The notes beneath the pieces are model-generated. The model saw only the letters and a program-made list of their open reading frames with translations. It did not search any database and was not told the origin of the DNA. Made by a program: the position numbers and the translations under genes. Below, piece by piece: positions 1 through 8,531 of a stretch of DNA of 64,000 nucleotides (positions within the stretch are counted from its first letter, which is position 1; every line of letters starts with the position of its first letter). The stretch covers positions 23,699-87,698 of the forward strand of contig JAUNSU010000002.1 in NCBI GenBank assembly GCA_030539035.1, in the 5' to 3' direction. The DNA is from Planctomycetia bacterium. Its GTDB lineage: Bacteria; Planctomycetota; Planctomycetia; Pirellulales; Thermoguttaceae.

Positions 1-776
1 TTGAAGACCTTCTGCATGATCTCGGGCAAATTCTCCTTCAAAAATTGATCGACAGCTTCATTTCCGGTCGACTGAGCCTGGAATTGCTTATATCCTTCTT
101 CAATCTGCTTGGGATCCGCGATATTGACAATTCCGACGCTTCCCCCTTTGATTTTCTCGAATCCAGCCTGATAAAGGGGCTTTTCCGCAGTATCAAACTT
201 CATAAAGCGTCCCTTGATATAGGATTTGATCGCATCATCTCCAATCGCATTATCACTGAAAAAGACAAAAAAGATATATCCATGCCGAACAAAAGGCATC
301 CGGAAATTCAGACCGATGTCATTCGCAAGCCCAGAAAGTTCTTTAATGGCCTGCTGCTGATCATTTGATTTCTGTCCAACAGGAATCGCAACATAAAACG
401 GACTGATCTCGGCATTCTTCGGGGTCGGAACGGCATAAAATTTATCGACTCCATTATCTTTCAGACCCTGATACAAAGGAGTATAAGGAGCGATTGCCAT
501 TGCGATCAGAGCGGGAACCGCAAGACGCATCTGATTCTTCTCTTCCGGCTTCTGAACAACCTTATCGACGACGTTCATCGCGATTTCCGATACCTTGGCC
601 GTTAAGGTGGAAAGATTCACTTTTTCAACATCAACGCAGATCATCGACATGGTATCTTTCTCGATCAATCCCGCGTATTCTTCCGCTCCGCGGCAGGCTT
701 GCCGCAAAAAAGTTCCCATCATTGCAAACGAACAAAGAATTCCCGCGATCCAAAAACGATTCACTAAATTTTTCAT
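1..776 (-). CDS. Putative exported protein, cut by the window edge
   Basis: An open frame runs from an ATG at 776 down to base 1 with no stop, so the C-terminus lies outside the window. The start has a good ribosome site (TGAGGAAAAAG just before the ATG). The first 30 residues look like a signal peptide: a basic start (MKNLVNRFW), a hydrophobic core, then a cleavage-like region ending CRGAEE. The visible 258 residues contain a predicted mixed alpha/beta chain with no motif I recognise. I see no catalytic signature. It resembles the many phylum-specific secreted proteins of planctomycetes; function unknown. Confidence 0.75.
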   Translation of the reverse strand, partial: MKNLVNRFWIAGILCSFAMMGTFLRQACRGAEEYAGLIEKDTMSMICVDVEKVNLSTLTAKVSEIAMNVVDKVVQKPEEKNQMRLAVPALIAMAIAPYTPLYQGLKDNGVDKFYAVPTPKNAEISPFYVAIPVGQKSNDQQQAIKELSGLANDIGLNFRMPFVRHGYIFFVFFSDNAIGDDAIKSYIKGRFMKFDTAEKPLYQAGFEKIKGGSVGIVNIADPKQIEEGYKQFQAQSTGNEAVDQFLKENLPEIMQKVF

Positions 777-918
777 CTTTTTCCTCAAAATAGTAAGTCC
801 TGAAAGGGGCCCCAAACCGAAGCCGTTCCGCTTCAGTTTATGATTATTACTTATTATACGAAAACAAAGAGAACAAAGCAAGATCAACAAAAGAGGAAAA
901 TTCCGGAATTCCCATAAA

Positions 919-1099
919 ATACTCATACAGTAATAATTATTTTTGTTTGGAACCGCGGATGACACGGATAAACACGGATGAAATCAATATAAGATTCGGG
1001 GCTGATATTTTTGATGAAAACGTGTTTTACCCAAAAAAAGGATCCGTGAAAATCCGTGAAATCCGTGGTTCCAAAATCGGTTATTTACAGTTTGAGTAA
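919..1099. repeat. Palindromic dispersed element, copy A
   Basis: A 181-base element with long imperfect inverted arms. The inner arms are 949-969 and 1052-1072 (GGAACCGCGGATGACACGG against the reverse complement of a block ending CCGTGGTTCC). The outer arms begin TACTCATACAGTAA and end TTACAGTTTGAGTA. A second full copy lies in the opposite orientation at 57484-57660 and a single arm at 10901-10944. It carries no ORF of note, so it looks like a MITE-type non-coding element. It fills most of the 777-1123 gap. Confidence 0.8.
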
Positions 1100-1123
1100 A
1101 GCATACCCCCCTTCCAATCGGTT

Positions 1124-2557
1124 TTATTGTTCGTCTTCCAAAATTTTCTCTAAAAGGGAATTCAAAAAATCGCACTTTTTCAATCTTGAAGAACAGTCGG
1201 GCGAGGAAAAAATCCGGACTCTTTTCACGTAATCATCAAATTGTTCCCGCGCCAAAGCCCGAACAACCGGAGAGACTTCCGATAAAGGACGATAATTCTT
1301 TCCGATCGGATAATAAACATCGATCTTGAATTCGACTTCTTTATCCACCGGCGGAGCGTCGATCAAAATCGCGCCGGATTCGAGTTTTTCCGGCAAAGGA
1401 ACGGCTTCATTGTAAAGATCGATCATACGGTCGGCAATTTGAACGAGTTCCGAATAAGGACGGCCAGCCAATTTATGATATAAACGGGGCTCTTCCAAAA
1501 TACTGAACTGCCGAACACGCTTATACAGTTTGCGCACTTTACCGTAAATACCGTCAAGCAATCGGATCGCCTGCTGTTTTCCAGAATCTTCTGAACCGGC
1601 CATTCCTTCGGATCGAATATGTTCATAAAAAGCCTGATCCGAAAGATCAAGGACCGACTCCACAAAAGATTTTTCCTTTTTCGAAGGAGCAAGGATCCGA
1701 AAAGCTTTCTGGAACATTACCGTTGCGCTTCGAACCGCGTGATGCCAATAAACTTCACTGAACATCACATATCGGGCAAAGACCATCATTTCCGCCGCGG
1801 TTTTTCCCTTTTCGGTCAAGGCGAGTCCATCCCTTTCGCGATTCAGGCATAAACTTCCGATCAGACGGTCAATATCGAAGTTCTTTCCGTAAGGAACGCC
1901 CGCGCCAAGGCTGTCCCGAAAAAGATAATCCATCTTGTCGATATCGACCGGACCGGAAAGAATGGACGCCAAAAGATGAAAGACTTTTCTGCGCCGTTCG
2001 TATTCCGTATCGGATTCTCCGATCTTCCGTTCGGGAACCTGTTTATTCAGCAGGGAGAGAATATCGTCCGGATCCTGATTCCAGCGAGTCCGAAGAATCG
2101 CGGCGCATTCCCCGTCCTTAATATAATGGGAAGCAACTTCTTCATGGTGCGGGAGGCCGGGAATCTTGATATCCTCGATCAGATGGCAGCAGGGAAAATG
2201 TCCGATATCGTGGAGAAGAGCGGCGCAGATCAGCATTTCTGCTTCTTCCGGACGGACCAGACAGGCAAATTCCGGATCATGCGCGAGTCTTTTCAGAACA
2301 AGGAGCGAAAGACGATAAACCCCCAGCGAATGTTCAAAACGGGTATGCCGGGCGCCCGGATAGACCAGCGGAACAAATCCAAGCTGGCAAATTCGGGAAA
2401 GACGCCGAAATTCCCATGTATCGATCAGATCACGAACCCGATCCGTCAAGGGAACATCCAGCTCCGGCGGAATACGGATCAGAGCCTTTTTGGCGTCCAA
2501 ACCCGCGATTTCCGGTATCTTTAAAATATCGCGTCCTTCTGATAGTACTTTTTGCAT
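1124..2557 (-). CDS. HD-domain phosphohydrolase (dNTPase/SAMHD1-like)
   Basis: A 477-residue soluble protein of the HD superfamily. The metal-binding set is visible as His76 (in TRFEHSLGV), His116-Asp117 (in LLHDIGH) and aspartates 205-210 (in GPVDIDKMD), the layout of the dGTP triphosphohydrolase/SAMHD1 branch. Such enzymes remove triphosphate from deoxynucleotides or cleave related phosphoesters using a divalent metal. The length is close to that of family members annotated as HD domain proteins in other bacteria. The gene stands alone on the minus strand, with lysS diverging from it. Substrate cannot be read from sequence; the family call is firm. Confidence 0.88.
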   Translation of the reverse strand: MQKVLSEGRDILKIPEIAGLDAKKALIRIPPELDVPLTDRVRDLIDTWEFRRLSRICQLGFVPLVYPGARHTRFEHSLGVYRLSLLVLKRLAHDPEFACLVRPEEAEMLICAALLHDIGHFPCCHLIEDIKIPGLPHHEEVASHYIKDGECAAILRTRWNQDPDDILSLLNKQVPERKIGESDTEYERRRKVFHLLASILSGPVDIDKMDYLFRDSLGAGVPYGKNFDIDRLIGSLCLNRERDGLALTEKGKTAAEMMVFARYVMFSEVYWHHAVRSATVMFQKAFRILAPSKKEKSFVESVLDLSDQAFYEHIRSEGMAGSEDSGKQQAIRLLDGIYGKVRKLYKRVRQFSILEEPRLYHKLAGRPYSELVQIADRMIDLYNEAVPLPEKLESGAILIDAPPVDKEVEFKIDVYYPIGKNYRPLSEVSPVVRALAREQFDDYVKRVRIFSSPDCSSRLKKCDFLNSLLEKILEDEQ

Positions 2558-2660
2558 CTTTTCCCCTCGCTTTTCAGGAAATTATAGCAGACATTTTGAT
2601 CGTTTACAATCGATAAGGGAGTTTTTCCGATTATTTCTTTCGTTTTTCCAAAGATACGCA

Positions 2661-2689
2661 TTGACCAAAATGGGAAAAAACGTAAAAAT
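2661..2689 (+). promoter_or_regulatory. Possible sigma-70-type promoter for lysS
   Basis: TTGACC at 2661-2666 and AAAAAT at 2684-2689 with a 17-base spacer, about 135 bases before lysS. The -10 box is weak, so this is only a candidate. Confidence 0.35.
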
Positions 2690-2823
2690 GGAGATCTTCA
2701 ATGATCTTGAGACGCCCTTACTCCCTCATTCGGAAAATTGGTCTTCCGAAAAGATCCGCCGATGATCCGTTTATGATCGGAGTTTTTGCGTCTGTTTGAA
2801 TATTAACTCGAAAGGGATATGGA

Positions 2824-4365
2824 ATGGCCAAGGAAGAATCCGCCGGAACCGGCGTTGTACTGGAAGCATCTCGACGTGAAAAGATGCGTAAACTGGAAGA
2901 AATGGGAATTGATCCCTGGGGACAGCGCTTCGATGATCACCAAACGATCGGAGATGTTCGCGCCCGAGAAGGGGAAATCATCGTCGGGGAACCGATCAAG
3001 CCCCCTCCAGCTCCTGATGGACAAGCTTCCTGGCGCAAACCTGAAATTCCCATGAACGGCCCCCAAGTTCGAATCGCCGGCCGAATCATGCTCCAGCGCC
3101 GACAGGGAAAGCTCGTCTTCCTTACCGTAAAAGACTGGACCGGTGAGATCCAGATCCTGATCGGAAAAAATCAGGTGGGCGAAAAAAACTGGGAACTCGC
3201 GCTTTGCCTTGATCTCGGCGATCTGATCGGTGTCGATGGTGAATTCAAAAAGACGCAAAAAGGGGAATTGACCATCTTCGCTTCCGATCTTCATTTTCTC
3301 AGCAAGTCGATTGAAACCCCGCCGGACAAATTCAAGGGACTTAACGATCCTGAACTTCGTTCCCGTATGAGATATGTCGATCTGATCCATACAGACGGCG
3401 TTCTCCAGAGAATGCTCAATCGGACCAAAATCATCAGTTCGATCCGATCGACTCTCGCCGGGGAACAGTTTGTCGAAGTGGAAGGTCCCACACTGCATAA
3501 TATCGCCGGCGGCGCCGCGGCCCGTCCGTTCATTACCCATCATAATGCGCTGGATACCAAATTGTATATGCGCATCGCTCTGGAGCTCCATTTAAAACGG
3601 CTGCTCGTCGGCGGAATCGAAAGGGTCTTCGAAATCGGACGCGTCTATCGAAATGAAGGAATCGATCAGACCCATAATCCGGAATTCACCATGATGGAGC
3701 TTTATCAGGCTTACGGTGATTACCGGTCCATGATGGACATTACGGAAAAGATCATTGTCAACGCGATCAAAGCGACCGGACAGGGAATGATCATTCCCTG
3801 GGGCGGACAGGAGATCGATTTCACTCCTCCTTTCGCGCGAAAAGGATGGTATGATCTTTTTGAAGAATATACGGGCGTTGATCCGCACAATGAAGGCGCC
3901 GTCTTCGATTACGCAAAGACATTGAATATCGATATCAAGGATCGGCATCCGGACGTGATTCGGAACGAGATCTTTGAAGAAAAGGTGGAAGATGCCCTTG
4001 TCGGTCCGGTTTTTGTGATCGATTATCCCGCAAGCATCTGTCCATTGACAAAGAGAAAGCAGTCCGATCCGGCCATCGCGGAACGGTTCGAACTCTTTAT
4101 TCGCGGTGTCGAACTCGCAAACGCTTATACGGAACTGAATAATCCTGATCTTCAGGAACAGCTCTTCCGAAATCAGCTCGCCGGCCAAAAGGAAGAAGAC
4201 TCAATGGCGAAAATGGACTTCGATTTCATTCGCGCGCTCCGATACGGAATGCCGCCCGCCGGAGGACTCGGCATCGGAATTGACCGGCTCGTAATGATGT
4301 TGACCAATACGACCAGCATTCGGGAAGTGATTCTCTTCCCGCTGCTTCGTCCGGAAGTTCAGTAG
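2824..4365 (+). CDS. lysS: Lysyl-tRNA synthetase, class II
   Basis: Charges tRNA-Lys with lysine in the cytoplasm. The 513-residue chain has an N-terminal OB-fold anticodon-binding region (about residues 80-180, with VRIAGRIMLQRRQGKLVF) and a class II core. Motif 2 is seen as FEIGRVYRNEG with the downstream HNPEFTMMELYQAY, and motif 3 as GLGIGIDRLVMML near the C-terminus. Length matches bacterial LysS (about 500). A proline-rich insert near residues 55-75 precedes the OB fold. The ATG at 2824 follows a GAAAGGG site. It is followed after 32 bases by the lipoprotein-transport genes and could be co-transcribed with them. Confidence 0.97.
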   Translation: MAKEESAGTGVVLEASRREKMRKLEEMGIDPWGQRFDDHQTIGDVRAREGEIIVGEPIKPPPAPDGQASWRKPEIPMNGPQVRIAGRIMLQRRQGKLVFLTVKDWTGEIQILIGKNQVGEKNWELALCLDLGDLIGVDGEFKKTQKGELTIFASDLHFLSKSIETPPDKFKGLNDPELRSRMRYVDLIHTDGVLQRMLNRTKIISSIRSTLAGEQFVEVEGPTLHNIAGGAAARPFITHHNALDTKLYMRIALELHLKRLLVGGIERVFEIGRVYRNEGIDQTHNPEFTMMELYQAYGDYRSMMDITEKIIVNAIKATGQGMIIPWGGQEIDFTPPFARKGWYDLFEEYTGVDPHNEGAVFDYAKTLNIDIKDRHPDVIRNEIFEEKVEDALVGPVFVIDYPASICPLTKRKQSDPAIAERFELFIRGVELANAYTELNNPDLQEQLFRNQLAGQKEEDSMAKMDFDFIRALRYGMPPAGGLGIGIDRLVMMLTNTTSIREVILFPLLRPEVQ

Positions 4366-4397
4366 AAGATCATTAAATTGACAGGGCAGGGAAGCCG

Positions 4398-6188
4398 ATG
4401 TACAAATTACTTTTAACCTGGCGCTATCTTTTAACGCGGTATATCGCGCTGGTAAGCGTGATCAGCGTTACTTTGGGCGTTGCGACCATGATCATCGTCA
4501 ATGCGGTAATGCTCGGATTCTCCCGGGAGATGGAAACCCGTATCCATGGAGTTCTGTCCGACGTTACCATCAGCTCCCGATCCAGTTTAAGAGGATTTGA
4601 CGACGTTGATGCACGGGTCAAAGACGCTCTGAATGTCGCCGGCGATATGATCGAAGCGATTACACCTACGGTTACCACGCCCGGGCTCCTCAGTTTTGAA
4701 GTCCTTGGAGGGGAAGTGATTACGCGGCAGGTCCAGATCATCGGGATCTCCGGGATCACTCATGAAAAAGTAACCTCGATCTCCCAATTTTTGCAGCATC
4801 CGGAAAACCGGAAACATCTTTCCTTCCTTCTTCGGGAAGATCATTATGATACATTTAATCCGGAGATTGGGGAAACTGCGATTCGTCGGCCCGCCCTGGA
4901 AGAGGGAGGATGGATCCACAGACGCCTGGTTGCCCGACGGGAAAAGGCGTGGGAAGCGGAACGCCAGCGTCAAAAAGAGATCGTGCGCAATTTACCAACT
5001 CCGCAATCGGATCACGATCCGCTTGTTGCGTCTCCCAATCCGGTCCCTCCCCCGCCTCTTGCCGCGCCGGGATCTCTTCCCGCCGCAAATTCCAAGAAGC
5101 AGGAGAGCCGTTCCTCAAAAGCGGGAACCCCGGATCCTTATAAAGAAGTATTGAAAAATCTTCCGGCCAAGCCCTCGTTTAATACGGATGTGAATTCCGA
5201 TCCGGATTCTCCCAACGCGGTTCCAACACCGGTCTTGGATTCACCGCTGGACGATTATGAACAGTTCCAGGTCAAATTCGACAAGGAAACCCAACAGGAA
5301 ACGGGGGCGATTGTTGCCGTGGGTATTGTCTCCGGACTTCGGCGCAAAATCAAGGATCCGGAAACAGGAAAATCGTATTTTCAGGAACGGCTGACGCGTG
5401 TTCCCGGTGATGATATTACCCTTTCTTTCCTTGCGGTTGGTGCGGAAAATTCCCTTCCGCGAATTGTTTACGACCGTTTTACCATCACCGATCTTTACGA
5501 GTGCCGGATGACCGAATACGACGAAACGTTCGTCTTCGTTCCCATCGAACGCCTTCAGGAACTTCGAAACATGATCGCGCCGAATGGGACCCGATTGGCA
5601 ACCCATCTGCTCATAAAGGCCAAGCCGGGTATTCGAATCGAAAAACTGAGAGATAAACTTCAGGAGAGCAAGGAGTTTCCTCCCGCCCTCTTCGAAGTGG
5701 AAACCTGGAGAGATCAGCAGGCAATGATGCTGGCCGCAGTTTCCACCGAACTGTCGATTCTGAACGTCCTCCTTTTCCTCATTATCGCGGTTGCAGGATT
5801 CGGTATTTTGGCGATCTTCTTTATGATCGTTGTGGAAAAAACGCGTGATATCGGCATTTTGAAATCGCTGGGGGCCAGCTCGCTGGGGATCATGCAGATC
5901 TATCTCGGATACGGACTCGCATTGGGAATTGTCGGATCCGGGCTCGGCTTGATCCTGGGCCTGGAATTCGTCCATCATATCAATGATATCGCCGCTTTTC
6001 TCTCAAAAATCATGGGACATGAAGTCTTCGACCCGGCGATTTATATGTTCCATGAAGTTCCCGCGATAGTGGAGCCCTATACGGTCTTTTGGATCATGCT
6101 TGGCGCCATTTTTATCGCCGTTTTATCCGGAATACTTCCCGCCCTGCGGGCCGCCCGGCTCAATCCGGTCGATGCACTTCGTGTTTAA
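4398..6188 (+). CDS. LolC/LolE-like ABC transporter permease with large proline-rich insert
   Basis: An inner-membrane permease of the FtsX/MacB family, of the type that extracts lipoproteins together with a LolD ATPase. The N-terminus (YLLTRYIALVSVISVTLGVA) is the first membrane helix. Three further helices lie in the last 150 residues, with the typical EKTRDIGILKSLGAS cytoplasmic loop and a LPALRAARLNPVDALR ending. At 596 residues it is roughly 180 longer than E. coli LolC. The extra length is a Pro/Ser/Lys-rich, probably disordered periplasmic stretch around residues 175-290. The ATPase gene follows 12 bases later. It could instead serve a MacB-like export system; the Lol call rests on partner and topology. 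Confidence 0.85.
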   Translation: MYKLLLTWRYLLTRYIALVSVISVTLGVATMIIVNAVMLGFSREMETRIHGVLSDVTISSRSSLRGFDDVDARVKDALNVAGDMIEAITPTVTTPGLLSFEVLGGEVITRQVQIIGISGITHEKVTSISQFLQHPENRKHLSFLLREDHYDTFNPEIGETAIRRPALEEGGWIHRRLVARREKAWEAERQRQKEIVRNLPTPQSDHDPLVASPNPVPPPPLAAPGSLPAANSKKQESRSSKAGTPDPYKEVLKNLPAKPSFNTDVNSDPDSPNAVPTPVLDSPLDDYEQFQVKFDKETQQETGAIVAVGIVSGLRRKIKDPETGKSYFQERLTRVPGDDITLSFLAVGAENSLPRIVYDRFTITDLYECRMTEYDETFVFVPIERLQELRNMIAPNGTRLATHLLIKAKPGIRIEKLRDKLQESKEFPPALFEVETWRDQQAMMLAAVSTELSILNVLLFLIIAVAGFGILAIFFMIVVEKTRDIGILKSLGASSLGIMQIYLGYGLALGIVGSGLGLILGLEFVHHINDIAAFLSKIMGHEVFDPAIYMFHEVPAIVEPYTVFWIMLGAIFIAVLSGILPALRAARLNPVDALRV

Positions 6189-6200
6189 GGAACTTGCCGT

Positions 6201-7430
6201 ATGGAAAATACTCCCGAACGATCTTTAAAGAAAATAAGAGAACAGAACTCTTCTTCGGTTTTATCCGATCTGCTGAATCAGTCCCATCAGGAAACCCTGA
6301 ACGACAGTGTAAAGGAAATCAATCCCAAAGATCATGATAAAAGAAAAGAGGCCAGAACGGCCGAACGAATAAAGGAGCCGCATACGGACAAAGAGAGCGC
6401 GATTCCTGCTGAAAGCGAACCGTCTTCCGCGCCGGGATCCGATCCGAATCCCGCTTCCGATTCCCCGAAAGAAAAGATCCGGGAACTTGTCCGGCAATTG
6501 ACCGATGGTCCGAAAACGCCGATCCGATCCGCAGACGGACATTATGAAAGACTTTCGGATTCTTCGGACACTCTTCCGAACTCCGAATCCTTTCTTTCTG
6601 ATCTTTCCCCGGAAAAGAGATCAGAGAAAAACGGCGATCCTCCCCATCCGCAAACAACTTCCCCGGAAGTGGCGGAAAATTTGCGTTCCCGGGAATCGGC
6701 ACTTCCAAAAAGAGAACCAAGAGTTCTTCCTGATGATTCTCCGATTCTTTTGGAAGTAAGGGACCTTTGCAAAGGATACATCAAGGCCAAGAAATTGATC
6801 CCTGTTCTTCAAGGGATCAGTATTCAGATCAAGCAGGGAGAATTCCTTGCGGTGGTCGGGCAGAGCGGATCCGGTAAAAGTACCCTGCTCCATCTGATGG
6901 GAACATTGGATCGCCCGGATTCGGGAACGATCTGCTTCGACGGACAGCGAACGGACAATCTGCCCGCATCCAAAAGGGACTTTATCCGCAATCATTATAT
7001 CGGAATGATCTTCCAATTTTATCATCTGATTCCCGAGATGACCACTTTGGAAAACGTAATCGCCCCTTTAATGATCCGTGATTCGATCCTGGGCTATTTT
7101 CGCAATCGGAGTAAATACCGGAAACAGGCCGCGGAATTACTGGATCTGGTCGGTCTTTCCCATCGTTTAAAACATCGTCCGAATGAACTTTCCGGGGGAG
7201 AGATGCAGCGGGCCTCCATTGCGCGCGCCCTGATCACGGATCCCAGGGTACTGCTGGCCGATGAACCGACCGGGAATCTGGATTCCAAAACCTCGCTCGG
7301 AATTACCCGGCTGCTTCAGGATCTGAATCGCGAAAAAGGATTAACCGTGGTAATGGTAACCCACGATATGAGCCAAACGGAAGGAACGGATCGAATCATT
7401 CGCCTTGTCGACGGCCAAATCGCCGATTAA
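6201..7430 (+). CDS. LolD-like ABC transporter ATPase with long disordered N-terminal extension
   Basis: The ATPase for the preceding permease. The catalytic domain occupies about residues 185-409. It has Walker A GQSGSGKST, signature LSGGEMQRASIARAL, Walker B VLLADEPTGNLD and the H-loop MVTHD, a typical LolD/MacB/FtsE set. The first ~180 residues are polar and charged (rich in Lys, Glu, Ser, Pro), look disordered, and are absent from standard LolD (about 230 residues). The start at 6201 has AAGGAA before it, and I see no convincing internal start that would remove the extension. A role for the extension in tethering the permease is speculation. Confidence 0.88.
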   Translation: MENTPERSLKKIREQNSSSVLSDLLNQSHQETLNDSVKEINPKDHDKRKEARTAERIKEPHTDKESAIPAESEPSSAPGSDPNPASDSPKEKIRELVRQLTDGPKTPIRSADGHYERLSDSSDTLPNSESFLSDLSPEKRSEKNGDPPHPQTTSPEVAENLRSRESALPKREPRVLPDDSPILLEVRDLCKGYIKAKKLIPVLQGISIQIKQGEFLAVVGQSGSGKSTLLHLMGTLDRPDSGTICFDGQRTDNLPASKRDFIRNHYIGMIFQFYHLIPEMTTLENVIAPLMIRDSILGYFRNRSKYRKQAAELLDLVGLSHRLKHRPNELSGGEMQRASIARALITDPRVLLADEPTGNLDSKTSLGITRLLQDLNREKGLTVVMVTHDMSQTEGTDRIIRLVDGQIAD

Positions 7431-7478
7431 ACAGATCAATCGCCGTATAGATCCAATATTTCACCGTACAGGCGGTCC

Positions 7479-7494
7479 CTGATAATATTATCAG
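7479..7494. promoter_or_regulatory. Perfect 16-base palindrome upstream of ilvE promoter
   Basis: CTGATAATATTATCAG is a perfect dyad about 20 bases before the -35 box of the ilvE promoter. It could bind a dimeric regulator. It is not followed by a T-run strong enough for a terminator. Confidence 0.4.
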
Positions 7495-7514
7495 AGATTT
7501 TCTTTATCGTTCTC

Positions 7515-7543
7515 TTGTCAAATACCTTTAAAGAGAGTACAAT
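7515..7543 (+). promoter_or_regulatory. Sigma-70-type promoter for ilvE operon
   Basis: TTGTCA at 7515-7520 and TACAAT at 7538-7543 are separated by exactly 17 bases, a strong match to a housekeeping promoter. It lies about 85 bases before the ilvE start and would drive ilvE, the hexomutase and rpiB up to the terminator at 10427. Confidence 0.7.
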
Positions 7544-7626
7544 GGGGTAAATTGGTTTTCACTCTGTTCGTTTGGCTTTTTTTCAACGGCAGGGTTTTAT
7601 TATTTATTGGGAGAAGGACGGGAAAA

Positions 7627-8493
7627 ATGGCTCTAAAAATCTACATTAACGGGGAATTTTTTGATGAAGCGAACGCCAAGATCAGCGTTTTCGACCATGG
7701 TTTTCTCTATGGGGACGGGATCTTCGAAGGAATGCGGAGCTATTCCGGTAAAGTATTTCGCCTGAATGAACACATGAACCGCCTTTGGGATTCCGCGAAA
7801 AGTCTTTTCTTTGAAATTCCGATCACCAAACAGCAGATGAAAGACGCGATTTATGAAACCTTGAAGGTCAATAATATCGAAAACGGATATATTCGCCTTA
7901 TCGTTACCCGGGGCGAAGGAACCCTCGGTTTGGATGCCCACCTTTGTAAAAAACCGCAAATTGTGATCATCGCCAACGCGTTAAAGCTCTATTCTGCCGA
8001 CTTCTACGAGAAGGGAATAAAAATAGTAACCGCAAGTACGATCCGCGTTCCGGCCGACTCCCTCAACGCACGCGTCAAATCCTTGAACTATCTCAATAAT
8101 ATCCTCGCAAAAATCGAAGGACATGTCGCCGGCTGCGAAGAGGCAATGATGCTCAATCATAAAGGAGATGTCGCCGAATGCACCGGAGATAATATCTTTA
8201 TCGCGAAAAACGGATATTTGAGAACGCCTCCGATCGACGCCTGTCTTCTTGAAGGGGTTACCCGAAATGCCGTGATCGATGTCGCGAAAAAATTGGGATA
8301 CGAAGTCAAAGAAGCCGCCTTTACACGACATGATGTCTACTGCGCCGACGAATGTTTTATGACCGGAAGCGCCGCGGAACTGATCCCCGTTATCGAAGTC
8401 GATGGTCGGGCGATCGGAACCGGAAAACCGGGCGAAATCACTAAAAAAATCCTCGAAGCCTTCCGAAAATTGGTCGTTTCCGAAAACGATTAG
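7627..8493 (+). CDS. ilvE: Branched-chain amino acid aminotransferase (class IV)
   Basis: A PLP-dependent fold-type IV transaminase, the last step of valine, leucine and isoleucine synthesis. The 288-residue protein has the PLP lysine at about Lys151 in RVKSLNYLNN, the phosphate-cup motif near TGSAAELIPV, and the typical N-terminal FDHGFLYGDGIFEGMR. I chose the ATG at 7627, preceded by GGGAGAAGGACGGG, because the in-frame upstream TTG at 7552 would add 25 hydrophobic residues that the family lacks and lies only nine bases after the -10 box. D-amino acid transaminase or aminodeoxychorismate lyase share the fold, but the KSLNYLNN type favours the branched-chain enzyme. Confidence 0.88.
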   Translation: MALKIYINGEFFDEANAKISVFDHGFLYGDGIFEGMRSYSGKVFRLNEHMNRLWDSAKSLFFEIPITKQQMKDAIYETLKVNNIENGYIRLIVTRGEGTLGLDAHLCKKPQIVIIANALKLYSADFYEKGIKIVTASTIRVPADSLNARVKSLNYLNNILAKIEGHVAGCEEAMMLNHKGDVAECTGDNIFIAKNGYLRTPPIDACLLEGVTRNAVIDVAKKLGYEVKEAAFTRHDVYCADECFMTGSAAELIPVIEVDGRAIGTGKPGEITKKILEAFRKLVVSEND

Positions 8494-8531
8494 TTCTCCC
8501 CAGGACAAGCTCGCAGAATAAACAGGTAAAA

